Source: Rickettsiaceae bacterium (GTDB taxonomy: Bacteria; Pseudomonadota; Alphaproteobacteria; Rickettsiales; Rickettsiaceae). Taken from it: a stretch of DNA of 24,374 nucleotides. Below are positions 7,826 through 14,842 of this stretch, piece by piece. The stretch covers positions 1 through 24,374 of the forward strand of contig JAIOYM010000007.1 of NCBI GenBank assembly GCA_021741085.1, written 5' to 3'. The notes under the pieces were generated by a model. That model had not been told where the DNA came from, did not search any database, and saw nothing but the letters and a program-made list of their open reading frames with translations. The translations under genes were made by a program, and so were the position numbers. Position 1 is the first letter of the stretch, and every line of letters starts with the position of its first letter.

Positions 7826-8239
7826 ATGAATTTAGAAATAGCGGAAGAATTTTATTTAAAATTATATGAGTCATTAAAAAGCAATATAAAATTACAAGAT
7901 CATGATTGCAGAGTTTATGTTAAAGCTCCTAAAGAAGCTAAGTATCCTTTTCTTACTATAAATTACAGAAATGTAACATGGAAGAATTTGCATGATATTG
8001 CGCAATATGAGTTAGAAATAGATTTTAACTTATTTATAAAAAGCAACAATGCAATATCTATTGCTACCAATATATTCAAAATAGTTTCGCAAAATATAAT
8101 AGAAGTGATTGGCGATTTCGCAGACCTAGACGTAATTGCATTTCATGGTAGTAATCTGCTATTCGAACTAAGTAAAGATTTATTGGTGGATAAAATAGTG
8201 AATAAATTTCAGATAACTTTACAGGAAAAAATAGTATGA
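7826..8239 (+). CDS. DUF3168 tail terminator (GTA gp8-like)
   Basis: A 137-aa protein with the DUF3168 outline: an N-terminal helix (EEFYLKLYESLKS), VYVKAPKEAKYPFLTINYR at about residues 30-50 corresponding to the family's VxDxVPxxAxYPYVTIG, then a strand containing ELEIDFNLFIKS. In GTAs and siphophages this protein caps the tail tube at the head end. Position after gp7 supports the call. Its stop overlaps the next start by ATGA (8236-8239). Notably the tail tube gene that should follow is absent. Confidence 0.7.
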   Translation: MNLEIAEEFYLKLYESLKSNIKLQDHDCRVYVKAPKEAKYPFLTINYRNVTWKNLHDIAQYELEIDFNLFIKSNNAISIATNIFKIVSQNIIEVIGDFADLDVIAFHGSNLLFELSKDLLVDKIVNKFQITLQEKIV

Positions 8240-8838
8240 CCAATTATCATAATGTGCGGTTGCCAGATTATATAGCTCTATGCGCTAAGGGAGGTCCGCA
8301 TTTCTTTACAAAAATTGCAACTACAAATTCTGCAAGGGAAGTACGTTTGTGTGAGAGAGATTTTGCTATCCATAAATATATAGTTAAAAATTGTCTGTTA
8401 GATTCAAAGAAATTCCAAGAGTTGAATAGTTTTTTTAGAGCCAGATATGGTATGAAATATAGCTTTAGATTTAAAGATTTTTCTGATTTTAAAGTCAACA
8501 ACCAACTTTTAGAATGCGAAAAAGACTCTAATACAACATACGCTTTAATAAAAGCATATGGGTGCCCAGAGTTTAGCTACATTAGAAAAATAAATAATGC
8601 TATTGAAAGTAGTATTAAAATTTTTATCGACACTAAGCCTTTAGAATCATCAAATTGGCTCTATAAGAATGGACGTATATTACTAAATAATCCTTTAAGC
8701 GCAGAACAAACATTGACAGCTAGTTTTGAATATGATGTTAACGTTAGATTTTGCCATGATTATTTCGATTATAAATATAATAATGACGGTAGCGTTTTGG
8801 TAGACAATCTTGAAATTACAGAGGTGTGTGATGAGTGA
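8236..8838 (+). CDS. DUF2460 distal tail protein (GTA gp12-like)
   Basis: A 200-aa protein with clear DUF2460 features: FHEVRFP-like start NYHNVRLPDYIALCAKGGPH, the REVRLCERDFAIHKY segment, and FQELNSFFRARYGMKYSFRFKDFSDFK spread over about residues 58-86, where the family has HxxxxFFxARxGrxxgFRfkDWxDY. In GTAs gp12 forms the distal tail ring next to the hub. Length is normal for the family (about 200-210). It is translationally coupled to the tail terminator gene by ATGA, a junction that in free-living GTAs is separated by gp9, gp10 and gp11. Confidence 0.88.
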   Translation: MTNYHNVRLPDYIALCAKGGPHFFTKIATTNSAREVRLCERDFAIHKYIVKNCLLDSKKFQELNSFFRARYGMKYSFRFKDFSDFKVNNQLLECEKDSNTTYALIKAYGCPEFSYIRKINNAIESSIKIFIDTKPLESSNWLYKNGRILLNNPLSAEQTLTASFEYDVNVRFCHDYFDYKYNNDGSVLVDNLEITEVCDE

Positions 8839-9601
8839 AGATTTTGTCAATAAATTGCAAAGCTCAAAACAACTAATATTGCTATTTAATATTTTTGACG
8901 ATAGCAACAGCAATATATATCTTACTAGCAGCTCAGAGGAGATTAATTTTAATAATAAATTATATCTGCCTTATAGTGGTCTTAGTATAAAAGATGCATC
9001 GTTTAGCGACAATATTTTAACAAATTATGTTGAACTTAGCGGAGTTTTTGAAGAAAAAGGCATAAAAAATGTCGAATTTATAATGCAAAAAAATGTTGAA
9101 ATATCAATTTTAGTGGAAAATCAAATTCAGCAATTCATCAGCTATTTCTGCTACAAAGTTGTAAATGATGAAAGTAGATTTACCCTAATACTAAAGTCAC
9201 CATTAACAAAGCTTGCTAATAATAATATAATTGAGTTTTATAGTCCTACTTGTCGTGCTAATTTTGCTGATAATAGGTGTAAATGCGATAAATATGAGTA
9301 TACAGATGAAGTTAAAATAATTTACGCAAAACTAAATACAATTAAATTTCAGACCAATAGAGCTAGAGCTGATGGCTATTATAACTTTGGCTATATTACG
9401 ATTGAAGACATAAACTTTAAGGCTAAAATAATGAAACATCAATTGAATGTTATAACACTTGATGATAGAATTTCTTACAATGAAAGTTTAGTTAATTTAA
9501 AGGCTGAATTGACTGCGGGATGTGATAAAGCCGTAGGAACTTGTATTAAAAAATTTAATAATGTTGTAAATTTTCGTGGCGAGCCTTTTGTGGATAATTA
9601 A
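8831..9601 (+). CDS. DUF2163 tail hub protein (GTA gp13-like)
   Basis: A 256-aa protein of the DUF2163/BR0599 family, the iron-sulfur-associated hub component in GTA tails. It keeps the conserved YSPTCRANFADNRCKCD motif and the C-terminal AGCDKAVGTC followed by FNNVVNFRGEPFVD, so the cysteine set of the family is present. I chose the ATG at 8831 because GAGG at 8821-8824 lies six bases before it and it overlaps the gp12 stop by 8 bases; the longer frame begins with a TTG at 8810 and has no such site. The downstream GTA genes gp14 (peptidase) and gp15 (fibre/megatron) are not found after it. Confidence 0.88.
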   Translation: MSEDFVNKLQSSKQLILLFNIFDDSNSNIYLTSSSEEINFNNKLYLPYSGLSIKDASFSDNILTNYVELSGVFEEKGIKNVEFIMQKNVEISILVENQIQQFISYFCYKVVNDESRFTLILKSPLTKLANNNIIEFYSPTCRANFADNRCKCDKYEYTDEVKIIYAKLNTIKFQTNRARADGYYNFGYITIEDINFKAKIMKHQLNVITLDDRISYNESLVNLKAELTAGCDKAVGTCIKKFNNVVNFRGEPFVDN

Positions 9602-9622
9602 TTTGTTATTTAAGATATAGAT

Positions 9623-9787
9623 ATGAATATGCTGTTTAAAAGTTTTTTATCTGGGTTTTTTTCGAACTTTTTGCCCCAAAGAAAATATAGCAAAAACTTC
9701 CATCCTTATAGTGATATATATAAACTAAAGCAAGATATTAATAATGCTTACAATGAAATGGTTAAAATAATTATATGCGAGAAATGA
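9623..9787 (+). CDS. Small 54-aa protein coupled to the DUF2335 gene
   Basis: A short frame from ATG 9623 to TGA 9785-9787. It starts MNMLFKSFLSGFFSNFLPQR, an amphipathic/hydrophobic aromatic-rich N-terminus, and continues with a charged helix YKLKQDINNAYNEMVKIII. No family is recognised. It lies 21 bases after the hub gene, and its stop overlaps the next gene's ATG at 9784 as ATGA, the same coupling used throughout the operon, which is the main reason to accept it as a gene. Confidence 0.5.
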   Translation: MNMLFKSFLSGFFSNFLPQRKYSKNFHPYSDIYKLKQDINNAYNEMVKIIICEK

Positions 9788-10161
9788 AAGAATACTTTAA
9801 TCAACAAAATAAACTTAATAAGGGTTATAGTGAATTTGAATATAAGGAATTATTCAATGCCCTGCCGAAACCTGAAATATTAGCGCAATATGAAGAGCTT
9901 CATCCTGGAAGTGTAGAAAACTTTATAAGATTAATAGAAAAGGAACAGTTTAATAGGCATAAATTTTTGGGACGCAGAGAAAGATGGCAGATAGTTTTCA
10001 AAATTTTAGGGTATTTATCATTCACCTTAAGTTTTGTAGTTATCTCTGTTGCAAGTTTTTTGATGTTAGCAATAAATAGTAAGATTTCTATGATTTTTAG
10101 TATTTCTGCTTTTAGTGCCATGACCTTAATGGCTTTTATCTTTAATAAGCAAAATAAATAA
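9784..10161 (+). CDS. DUF2335 family membrane protein
   Basis: A 125-aa protein from the ATG at 9784; the frame is open three codons further to an ATG at 9775. The signature LPKPEILAQYEELHPGSVENFIRL (spread over about residues 27-50) and the following EKEQFNRHKFLGRRERW match DUF2335, and two C-terminal hydrophobic helices (about 70-95 and 100-120) fit its membrane hairpin. DUF2335 proteins are often found near phage-type genes and their function is not established; a holin-like role is only a guess. The start at 9784 is preferred because it forms an ATGA overlap with the 54-aa ORF. Confidence 0.75.
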   Translation: MKEYFNQQNKLNKGYSEFEYKELFNALPKPEILAQYEELHPGSVENFIRLIEKEQFNRHKFLGRRERWQIVFKILGYLSFTLSFVVISVASFLMLAINSKISMIFSISAFSAMTLMAFIFNKQNK

Positions 10162-10227
10162 ACATAATTAAGTCTTTTATAATGCCTAGAGCATAGGCTT
10201 GGGGCTACGGCGATAGTTCTTTTATTC

Positions 10228-10310
10228 CCACTAGGAGATTGGTTTCTTCTTTTATATTAGAACCGCCGGAATGCCTAGAAAATTATGTTTTCGCGTCATC
10301 ACGCTTTTTG
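10228..10310 (+). repeat. Degenerate repeat remnant (B end joined to A start)
   Basis: CTAGGAGAT, a TTCTTTTATATTAGAA linker, GGAATGCCTAGAAA and CGTCATCACG follow the order of a B-tail plus A-head from the main arrays, but the sequence then diverges before the right arm, so no complete hairpin remains. The rest of 10162-10388 holds only a short GCCTA/TAGGC hairpin and a 28-base hairpin (CCTGGT/ACCAGG arms) at 10334-10361. Confidence 0.65.
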
Positions 10311-10388
10311 GATAATATCTTTATCATAGCTTTCCTGGTAGCTCAATTAAGAACCACCAGGTGTGTAGTTAGATCGCAAAATACTATT

Positions 10389-10697
10389 TTAATTTTTCTT
10401 GTCTTTGTTTGCGTCATCAGGTGCATCACTTTTTTTGTCACTCATGTTCTCTTTAGGCGCATCCTTTTTGTGCTTATGCTCGTGTTTTTTGTGCTTATGG
10501 TCGTGTTTTTTGTGCTTACCCTTGTGTTTAGGTTTTTCTTTTTCCTCTTTAGGTTTATCTTCAACCTTATTATCAACTTTTGGAGAAGCAGAATCTGCTA
10601 CAGCAGGTGAGTTTTTGTTTAGTTCAACATTTTCAGCAGCTAAAGCCGAAAAAGACAACACAGATAATAAACTGCTAGCCAATAATAATTTATTCAT
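10389..10697 (-). CDS. Exported His/Lys-rich low-complexity protein
   Basis: A 102-aa protein read from the ATG at 10697 (MNKLLLASSLLSVLSFSALAAENVE), which begins with a textbook Sec signal peptide with a likely cleavage after SALA. The open frame extends 31 codons upstream, but that part does not look coding. The mature part is highly charged: an acidic/Pro region, then HKK/HKH repeats (KKHDHKHKKHEHKHKK), then a Lys/Asp-rich tail. The repeats arise from three 21-bp tandem copies at 10464-10526. Such His-rich periplasmic tails commonly bind Ni, Zn or Cu, but no function is proven here. No neighbour suggests a metal pathway. Confidence 0.65.
   Translation of the reverse strand: MNKLLLASSLLSVLSFSALAAENVELNKNSPAVADSASPKVDNKVEDKPKEEKEKPKHKGKHKKHDHKHKKHEHKHKKDAPKENMSDKKSDAPDDANKDKKN
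10464..10526 (-). repeat. Three 21-bp tandem repeats inside the His-rich gene
   Basis: Units 10464-10484, 10485-10505 and 10506-10526 share TTTTTGTGCTTA and end in CGTG, CGTG and TTGTG. Each encodes seven residues of the HKHKK(H/D) type. The in-frame length means copy-number change would lengthen or shorten the metal-binding-like tail without a frameshift. Confidence 0.85.
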
Positions 10698-10921
10698 ATG
10701 TACAATATAATTTTTAGGGTTAATATAATTAACATCAAGGCAACAATACCAAGCTGTGATACAATGCTCTGATAAGTAAAATCGTAACAACTTTTTTAAA
10801 AATAAGAAAGATGCATATTCAAAGGAAAGAACTTTGTATTTTTTTCAACTAAAAGATGTTGTAAAAAAACAATACATTGAATATAACTCTTCCTACAAAA
10901 ACCTGCGCAATTTAAAGCCAT

Positions 10922-12256
10922 TTATAAGATAAACTTATCCAGATTTGTTTTCACTGAAATATAATTAGCTAGTTGTTGCTCAACAAAATTTTGATTAATT
11001 TCTACTTGAGAATTGTTCATGTTATCGGCATTAAAACTTACATCTTCAAGCATTTTTTCTAAAATAGTATGCAATCTTCTAGCTCCTATATCTTCAATTT
11101 CTTTGTTAAATTCTACTGCTAAGGATGCTATTTTGTCTATGCCAGCTTCGGTGAAATTTATTTTCACCCCCTCTGTTTCCAACAAAGCCTCGTATTGTCT
11201 TAACAGACTATTTTTAGGTTCTGTTAAAACTTTAACTAAATCCCCCTTGCTTAGAGGTTTCAACTCAACTCTAATTGGCAACCGGCCTTGTATTTCTGGT
11301 AATAAATCTGAAGGTTTTGACAAATGAAAGGCGCCGGAGGCTATAAACAAGACATAGTCAGTTTTTATGGGCCCGTACTTAGTATTAACAATAGTGCCCT
11401 CAATAAGAGGTAAAAGATCTCTTTGTACGCCTTCTCTACTAACTTCGCCACGAGAGGAATTGCCTTCACCACGAGAGCTAATTTTATCTATCTCGTCCAA
11501 AAAAACTATACCATCATTTTCCACTAATTTTAGAGCACGCCTTACCAATTTTTCTTGATCTATAAGCTTTTCAGATTCCTCGTTCAACAATGCATCTGTC
11601 GCTTCCTTAACTGACATCTTTTTTACTACTGTTTTTTCTCCACCAAGCGCCTTTGTTAAAATATCTCCAATATTTACTACACCTATAGAGCCTTGAGCAC
11701 CAGGTATTTCAAAATTTGCACCAGAAGTATTAGGAGCAGAATCCTTCAATGCAATCTCTATTTCCAAATCATCAATTAGGTTATTAACAAGTTTAGTTGA
11801 AAAGCGTTCTCGTGTTTCTGTGCTACTAGTTTTGCCAACCAGAACATCTAAAATTCTTTCTCTGGTTGCCTCAATAGCTTGTGCTTTTACAACTTCCGCC
11901 TCTTTAGCTTTTAGCATATTTAAAGATATATCCACCAAATCGCGTATTATAGACTCTACATCTCTTCCCACATAGCCTATCTCAGTGAATTTAGTTGCCT
12001 CTACTTTAATAAATGGCGATCCCGACAGCTTTGCCAAACGCCTAGCTATTTCAGTTTTGCCTACACCAGTAGGCCCAATCATCAAAATATTTTTTGGCAT
12101 AATTTCATCACGAATTTCCCCTTGAGTAAATTTACGCCTATATCTATTTCTAAGTGCAACAGCAACAGCTTTTTTAGCATCACTTTGACCTATAATAAAT
12201 TTGTTTAACTCGTTTACTATTTCTTTGGGTGTTAAGCCCATGCTTTCTTTTGCCAC
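10922..12256 (-). CDS. hslU: ATP-dependent protease ATPase subunit HslU
   Basis: The AAA+ unfoldase of the HslUV (ClpYQ) cytoplasmic protease. At 444 aa it matches the usual 440-450. Walker A is GPTGVGKTE (61-69), the substrate-gripping pore loop is GYVG (94-97), Walker B is GIVFLDEIDK (249-258), and the family's conserved RLPIRVEL and IGARRLHTILEKMLED stretches follow. The C-terminus DKFIL fits the docking tail that inserts into HslV. The start is GTG at 12256, supported by AAGGAG at 12266-12271 nine bases upstream. It lies 20 bases after hslV in the usual hslV-hslU order and is certainly cotranscribed. Confidence 0.97.
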   Translation of the reverse strand: MAKESMGLTPKEIVNELNKFIIGQSDAKKAVAVALRNRYRRKFTQGEIRDEIMPKNILMIGPTGVGKTEIARRLAKLSGSPFIKVEATKFTEIGYVGRDVESIIRDLVDISLNMLKAKEAEVVKAQAIEATRERILDVLVGKTSSTETRERFSTKLVNNLIDDLEIEIALKDSAPNTSGANFEIPGAQGSIGVVNIGDILTKALGGEKTVVKKMSVKEATDALLNEESEKLIDQEKLVRRALKLVENDGIVFLDEIDKISSRGEGNSSRGEVSREGVQRDLLPLIEGTIVNTKYGPIKTDYVLFIASGAFHLSKPSDLLPEIQGRLPIRVELKPLSKGDLVKVLTEPKNSLLRQYEALLETEGVKINFTEAGIDKIASLAVEFNKEIEDIGARRLHTILEKMLEDVSFNADNMNNSQVEINQNFVEQQLANYISVKTNLDKFIL

Positions 12257-12276
12257 TTATATTTTCTCCTTAATAG

Positions 12277-12825
12277 TTAAATTATTTCTAAGGTTATGTT
12301 GTGATTAGAGTATATACAAATATCAGCTGCTATTTTCATAGATATTTTTACTATTTCTTCTGCTGAAAGATTAGAGTTAGAGGCTATCAAAGCTCTTGCT
12401 GCTGATAAGGCATAACCGCCTCCTGACCCTATAGCAGCAACATTGTCTTCCGATTCTATAACATCTCCTGAACCAGTTATTGTTAAAATATTTGTTTTAT
12501 CTGTTACAATTATCATAGCTTCAAGCTTACGTAGATATTTATCTGTACGCCAATCCTTTGCTAATTCCACAGCGCTACGAAGCAATTTATGCGAGTATTT
12601 CTCTAATTTACCCTCTAATCTTTCAAACAAAGTTAATGCATCTGCAGTAGAACCTGCAAATCCAGCTAATATTTCACCATTAGAAAGTACCCTTATTTTT
12701 TTCGCTGTAGCTTTTAGTATAGTATTGGCATGGGATATTTGTCCATCAGAAGCTATAGCTACCTGGTTATCTTTTTTAACGCATAAAATAGTAGTGCCGT
12801 ATATTTTTTCATTATCGTGTTGCAT
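12277..12825 (-). CDS. hslV: HslV peptidase subunit
   Basis: The proteolytic dodecamer of HslUV. The 182-aa precursor has YGTTIL at residues 9-14, so cleavage before Thr11 would expose the catalytic N-terminal threonine after a 10-residue propeptide, as in other alphaproteobacteria. Further active-site features are Asp27 in VAIASDGQ and the lysine pair at 42-43 (TAKKIRVL), followed by AGFAGSTADALTLFERLE, ELAKDWRTDKYLRKLEA and AIGSGGGYALSAARAL. The first gene of the hslVU pair; a 22-bp perfect palindrome lies 35 bases upstream. Confidence 0.97.
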   Translation of the reverse strand: MQHDNEKIYGTTILCVKKDNQVAIASDGQISHANTILKATAKKIRVLSNGEILAGFAGSTADALTLFERLEGKLEKYSHKLLRSAVELAKDWRTDKYLRKLEAMIIVTDKTNILTITGSGDVIESEDNVAAIGSGGGYALSAARALIASNSNLSAEEIVKISMKIAADICIYSNHNITLEII

Positions 12826-12859
12826 AAATTATTGTTTAAATTAAAATTGCTTTAGATTA

Positions 12860-12881
12860 ATCAATATAATATTATATTGAT
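12860..12881. repeat. 22-bp perfect palindrome upstream of hslV
   Basis: The half-site ATCAATATAAT (12860-12870) is followed directly by its exact reverse complement ATTATATTGAT. It lies between the divergent hslV and DUF2628 genes and contains TATAAT-like boxes on both strands, so it could be an operator or a paired -10 region; no good -35 at the right distance was found. A second palindrome, AAAGTTAATTAACTTT, is at 13008-13023. In DNA this AT-rich, chance palindromes are possible. Confidence 0.4.
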
Positions 12882-13083
12882 ACTGGTATGCATCTCTTAA
12901 TTACTATTAGTTGCAATTATTTAGATAAAACTATACATTTTTCAGCATAAAACCAATTGCAAGCAATTAACTCTTGCAAAAGCTTTAAAATAAAATTTTT
13001 AACTAACAAAGTTAATTAACTTTATTTTATTTTGCTGCAGTAAATCCGTATTAGTATAAATACTATAATATAACTCAACCAAA

Positions 13084-13452
13084 ATGAAGATACATAATGT
13101 ATATTATCATCCAATTAAAGATGAATTGAAAATAATAAAAGAAGGTAATTCATATTTTGCCTTCATTTTCACTATTTTGTGGGCAGCTTATAATAAAATA
13201 TGGCATATTCTTGTTTTAGCTGTAGGATTTGCTTTGCTGGGGCATTTTTTAGAGGTGCAAAATATAATGTCGCAGCAACAAACACACGTAATTGGTATAT
13301 TGTTAAGATCTATCTGTTTTGTGTTTTCAGAAGAACTAGTGGCACAAAATATAGAGAGCCAAGGTTTTGTTCTGCAAGAAATAGTGCTTGCTAACTCTCC
13401 TATTGAGGCGGAATTAAAATATCATCAACTACGCAATAATTCTAATGTATAA
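13084..13452 (+). CDS. DUF2628 family small membrane protein
   Basis: A 122-aa protein. The N-terminus (MKIHNVYYHP, then KEGNSYFAFIFTILWAAYNKIWHILVL) follows the DUF2628 pattern of a short cytoplasmic strand, the [KR]EGFSWxAFxFxxLWxLxxxLW motif and a membrane segment. A hydrophobic helix covers about residues 24-53. The C-terminal half (FVFSEELVAQNIESQGF, then IEAELKYHQL) is soluble. Members are conserved in alphaproteobacteria, and function is unknown. The last 8 bases overlap the start of the HIT gene, indicating coupled translation. Confidence 0.7.
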   Translation: MKIHNVYYHPIKDELKIIKEGNSYFAFIFTILWAAYNKIWHILVLAVGFALLGHFLEVQNIMSQQQTHVIGILLRSICFVFSEELVAQNIESQGFVLQEIVLANSPIEAELKYHQLRNNSNV

Positions 13453-13789
13453 CTCTAATAATATTTTCGCTAAAATAATTCGCAAAGAATTAAAGGCCGA
13501 TATAATATATGATGATGAAGATATATTGGCCTTTAAAGACGTAAATCCTGTTGCACCTAATCATATTTTAGTTGTTCCTAAAGGAGAATACCAAAATTAT
13601 GCTGAATTTATCTCCAAAGCGCCTAGTGATTTGATAATAAAATTCTTTCAAACCATAAATAATATAGTGCATCAATTTCAAATAGAAGATTTTAGGTTGA
13701 TAACTAATAACGGCGCTAATAGCGGACAATCAGTTTTTCATTTTCATATGCATATAGTTTCTGGTAAAAATTTAACAAATTTAATATAA
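13445..13789 (+). CDS. HIT family (HinT-like) nucleotide hydrolase
   Basis: A 114-aa histidine-triad protein of the Hint branch. The fold begins NIFAKIIRKELKADIIYDDE, then AFKDVNPVAPNHILVVPK (29-46), and the triad HFHMH at residues 99-103 (His99, 101 and 103) preceded by NNGANSGQSVF. Hint proteins hydrolyse purine nucleoside phosphoramidates such as AMP-lysine. Length is standard. The C-terminus SGKNLTNLI lacks the usual W(P)PG ending of some members. A 15-base sequence at its stop codon is duplicated at the start of asd. Confidence 0.9.
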   Translation: MYNSNNIFAKIIRKELKADIIYDDEDILAFKDVNPVAPNHILVVPKGEYQNYAEFISKAPSDLIIKFFQTINNIVHQFQIEDFRLITNNGANSGQSVFHFHMHIVSGKNLTNLI

Positions 13790-13806
13790 TAACTAACAAA
13801 TTTAAT

Positions 13807-14820
13807 ATGACTAAAAAATTCAATATCGCCGTTGTAGGAGCAACTGGTAATGTTGGTAGAGAAATTACTAATATTTTGGCAGAACGTAATTTTCCTATCG
13901 ATGAAATTCATTTGCTAGCATCTGAAAAATCTGTAGGCAAAAATGTTAGCTTCGGGGATGATGAAAATTTAGCAGTAGAGAATTTAGCAGATTTTAATTT
14001 CACGAAAACTGATATAGTCTTTTGCTGCGCTTCTGAAGCTATTACTCAAGTTGTGCGAGAAAAAATCAGAACATCAGCGGCTGTGATAATTGATAAAAGC
14101 TCTCTATATCGTATGGATAATAGAGTTCCACTCATAGTACCCGAAGTTAATTTAGATAAATTGACTGAGTATAAGAATTTAAACATCGTAGCAAGCCCAA
14201 ATTGTAATGCTATACCTATTTCAATTGTTTTGAAGCCATTAGAAGAAAATTTTGGTATAAATCGCGCTATTATATCTACCTATCAAGCCGTTTCTGGTGC
14301 TGGTAAAAGCGCAATGGACGAATTATATGAACAAACCAAAGCAAAATTTATCTTTGAAGATTTAGAACCTAAATATTTTCCAAAGCCAATAGCATTCAAT
14401 ATAATCCCCCAAATTGGATCCTTTGAACTCGATGGTTATACAGGCGAAGAAACCAAAATAAGGCAAGAATTACAGAAAATTTTAGCAAAAAATATAGCTA
14501 TCTCCGTTACCAGTGTTAGGGTACCTGTTTTTGTAGGTCATAGTGCTAGTATTAACGTAGAGTTTGAAGATGAATATGATATTGAGGAGATAAAAAATTC
14601 TCTAGCATCAGCTGAAGGAATAGAATTTTTACATGATTTTAAATCTTACGATACTCCACTGGATATAGCTGGATCGGATAAAGTTCATGTCAGTCGCCTA
14701 AGAAGGGATAGCGGTAAAAATAACGCTATTAATTTATGGGTTGCGAGTGATAATTTGCGCAAAGGTGCCGGATTAAACGCAGTTCAAATAGCAGAAGAAT
14801 TGATAAAGAAATATTTATAA
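13807..14820 (+). CDS. asd: Aspartate-semialdehyde dehydrogenase
   Basis: Reduces aspartyl phosphate to aspartate semialdehyde with NADPH, feeding diaminopimelate for peptidoglycan and the lysine/threonine branches. The 337-aa protein has the nucleotide-binding GATGNVG (11-17), the catalytic cysteine in ASPNCNAIPI (Cys133), QAVSGAGK (160-167) and the acid-base histidine in RVPVFVGHSASINVEFE (His245), ending with DNLRKGAGLNAVQIAEELI. It starts 17 bases after the HIT gene and may be its cotranscript. Retention agrees with a lineage that still makes DAP for its cell wall. Confidence 0.96.
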   Translation: MTKKFNIAVVGATGNVGREITNILAERNFPIDEIHLLASEKSVGKNVSFGDDENLAVENLADFNFTKTDIVFCCASEAITQVVREKIRTSAAVIIDKSSLYRMDNRVPLIVPEVNLDKLTEYKNLNIVASPNCNAIPISIVLKPLEENFGINRAIISTYQAVSGAGKSAMDELYEQTKAKFIFEDLEPKYFPKPIAFNIIPQIGSFELDGYTGEETKIRQELQKILAKNIAISVTSVRVPVFVGHSASINVEFEDEYDIEEIKNSLASAEGIEFLHDFKSYDTPLDIAGSDKVHVSRLRRDSGKNNAINLWVASDNLRKGAGLNAVQIAEELIKKYL

Positions 14821-14842
14821 ATAGCTTATTGAGTTAAGCTAT
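14821..14842. terminator. Hairpin between convergent genes
   Basis: ATAGCTTA (14821-14828), a six-base loop and TAAGCTAT (14835-14842) form a perfect 8-bp stem directly after the asd stop and overlapping the stop codon of the convergent minus-strand gene. There is no long T run on either side, so termination is plausible but not compelling. Confidence 0.4.

Noticed and set aside
8810..8830. A longer start for the DUF2163 gene
   Set aside because: It uses TTG without a ribosome site, whereas the ATG at 8831 has GAGG at proper spacing.
10239..10710. Plus-strand ORFs opposite the His-rich gene, rich in Phe/Leu/Cys/Ser
   Set aside because: They are the antisense reading of the His/Lys-rich repeats; the minus strand has a proper signal peptide and start.
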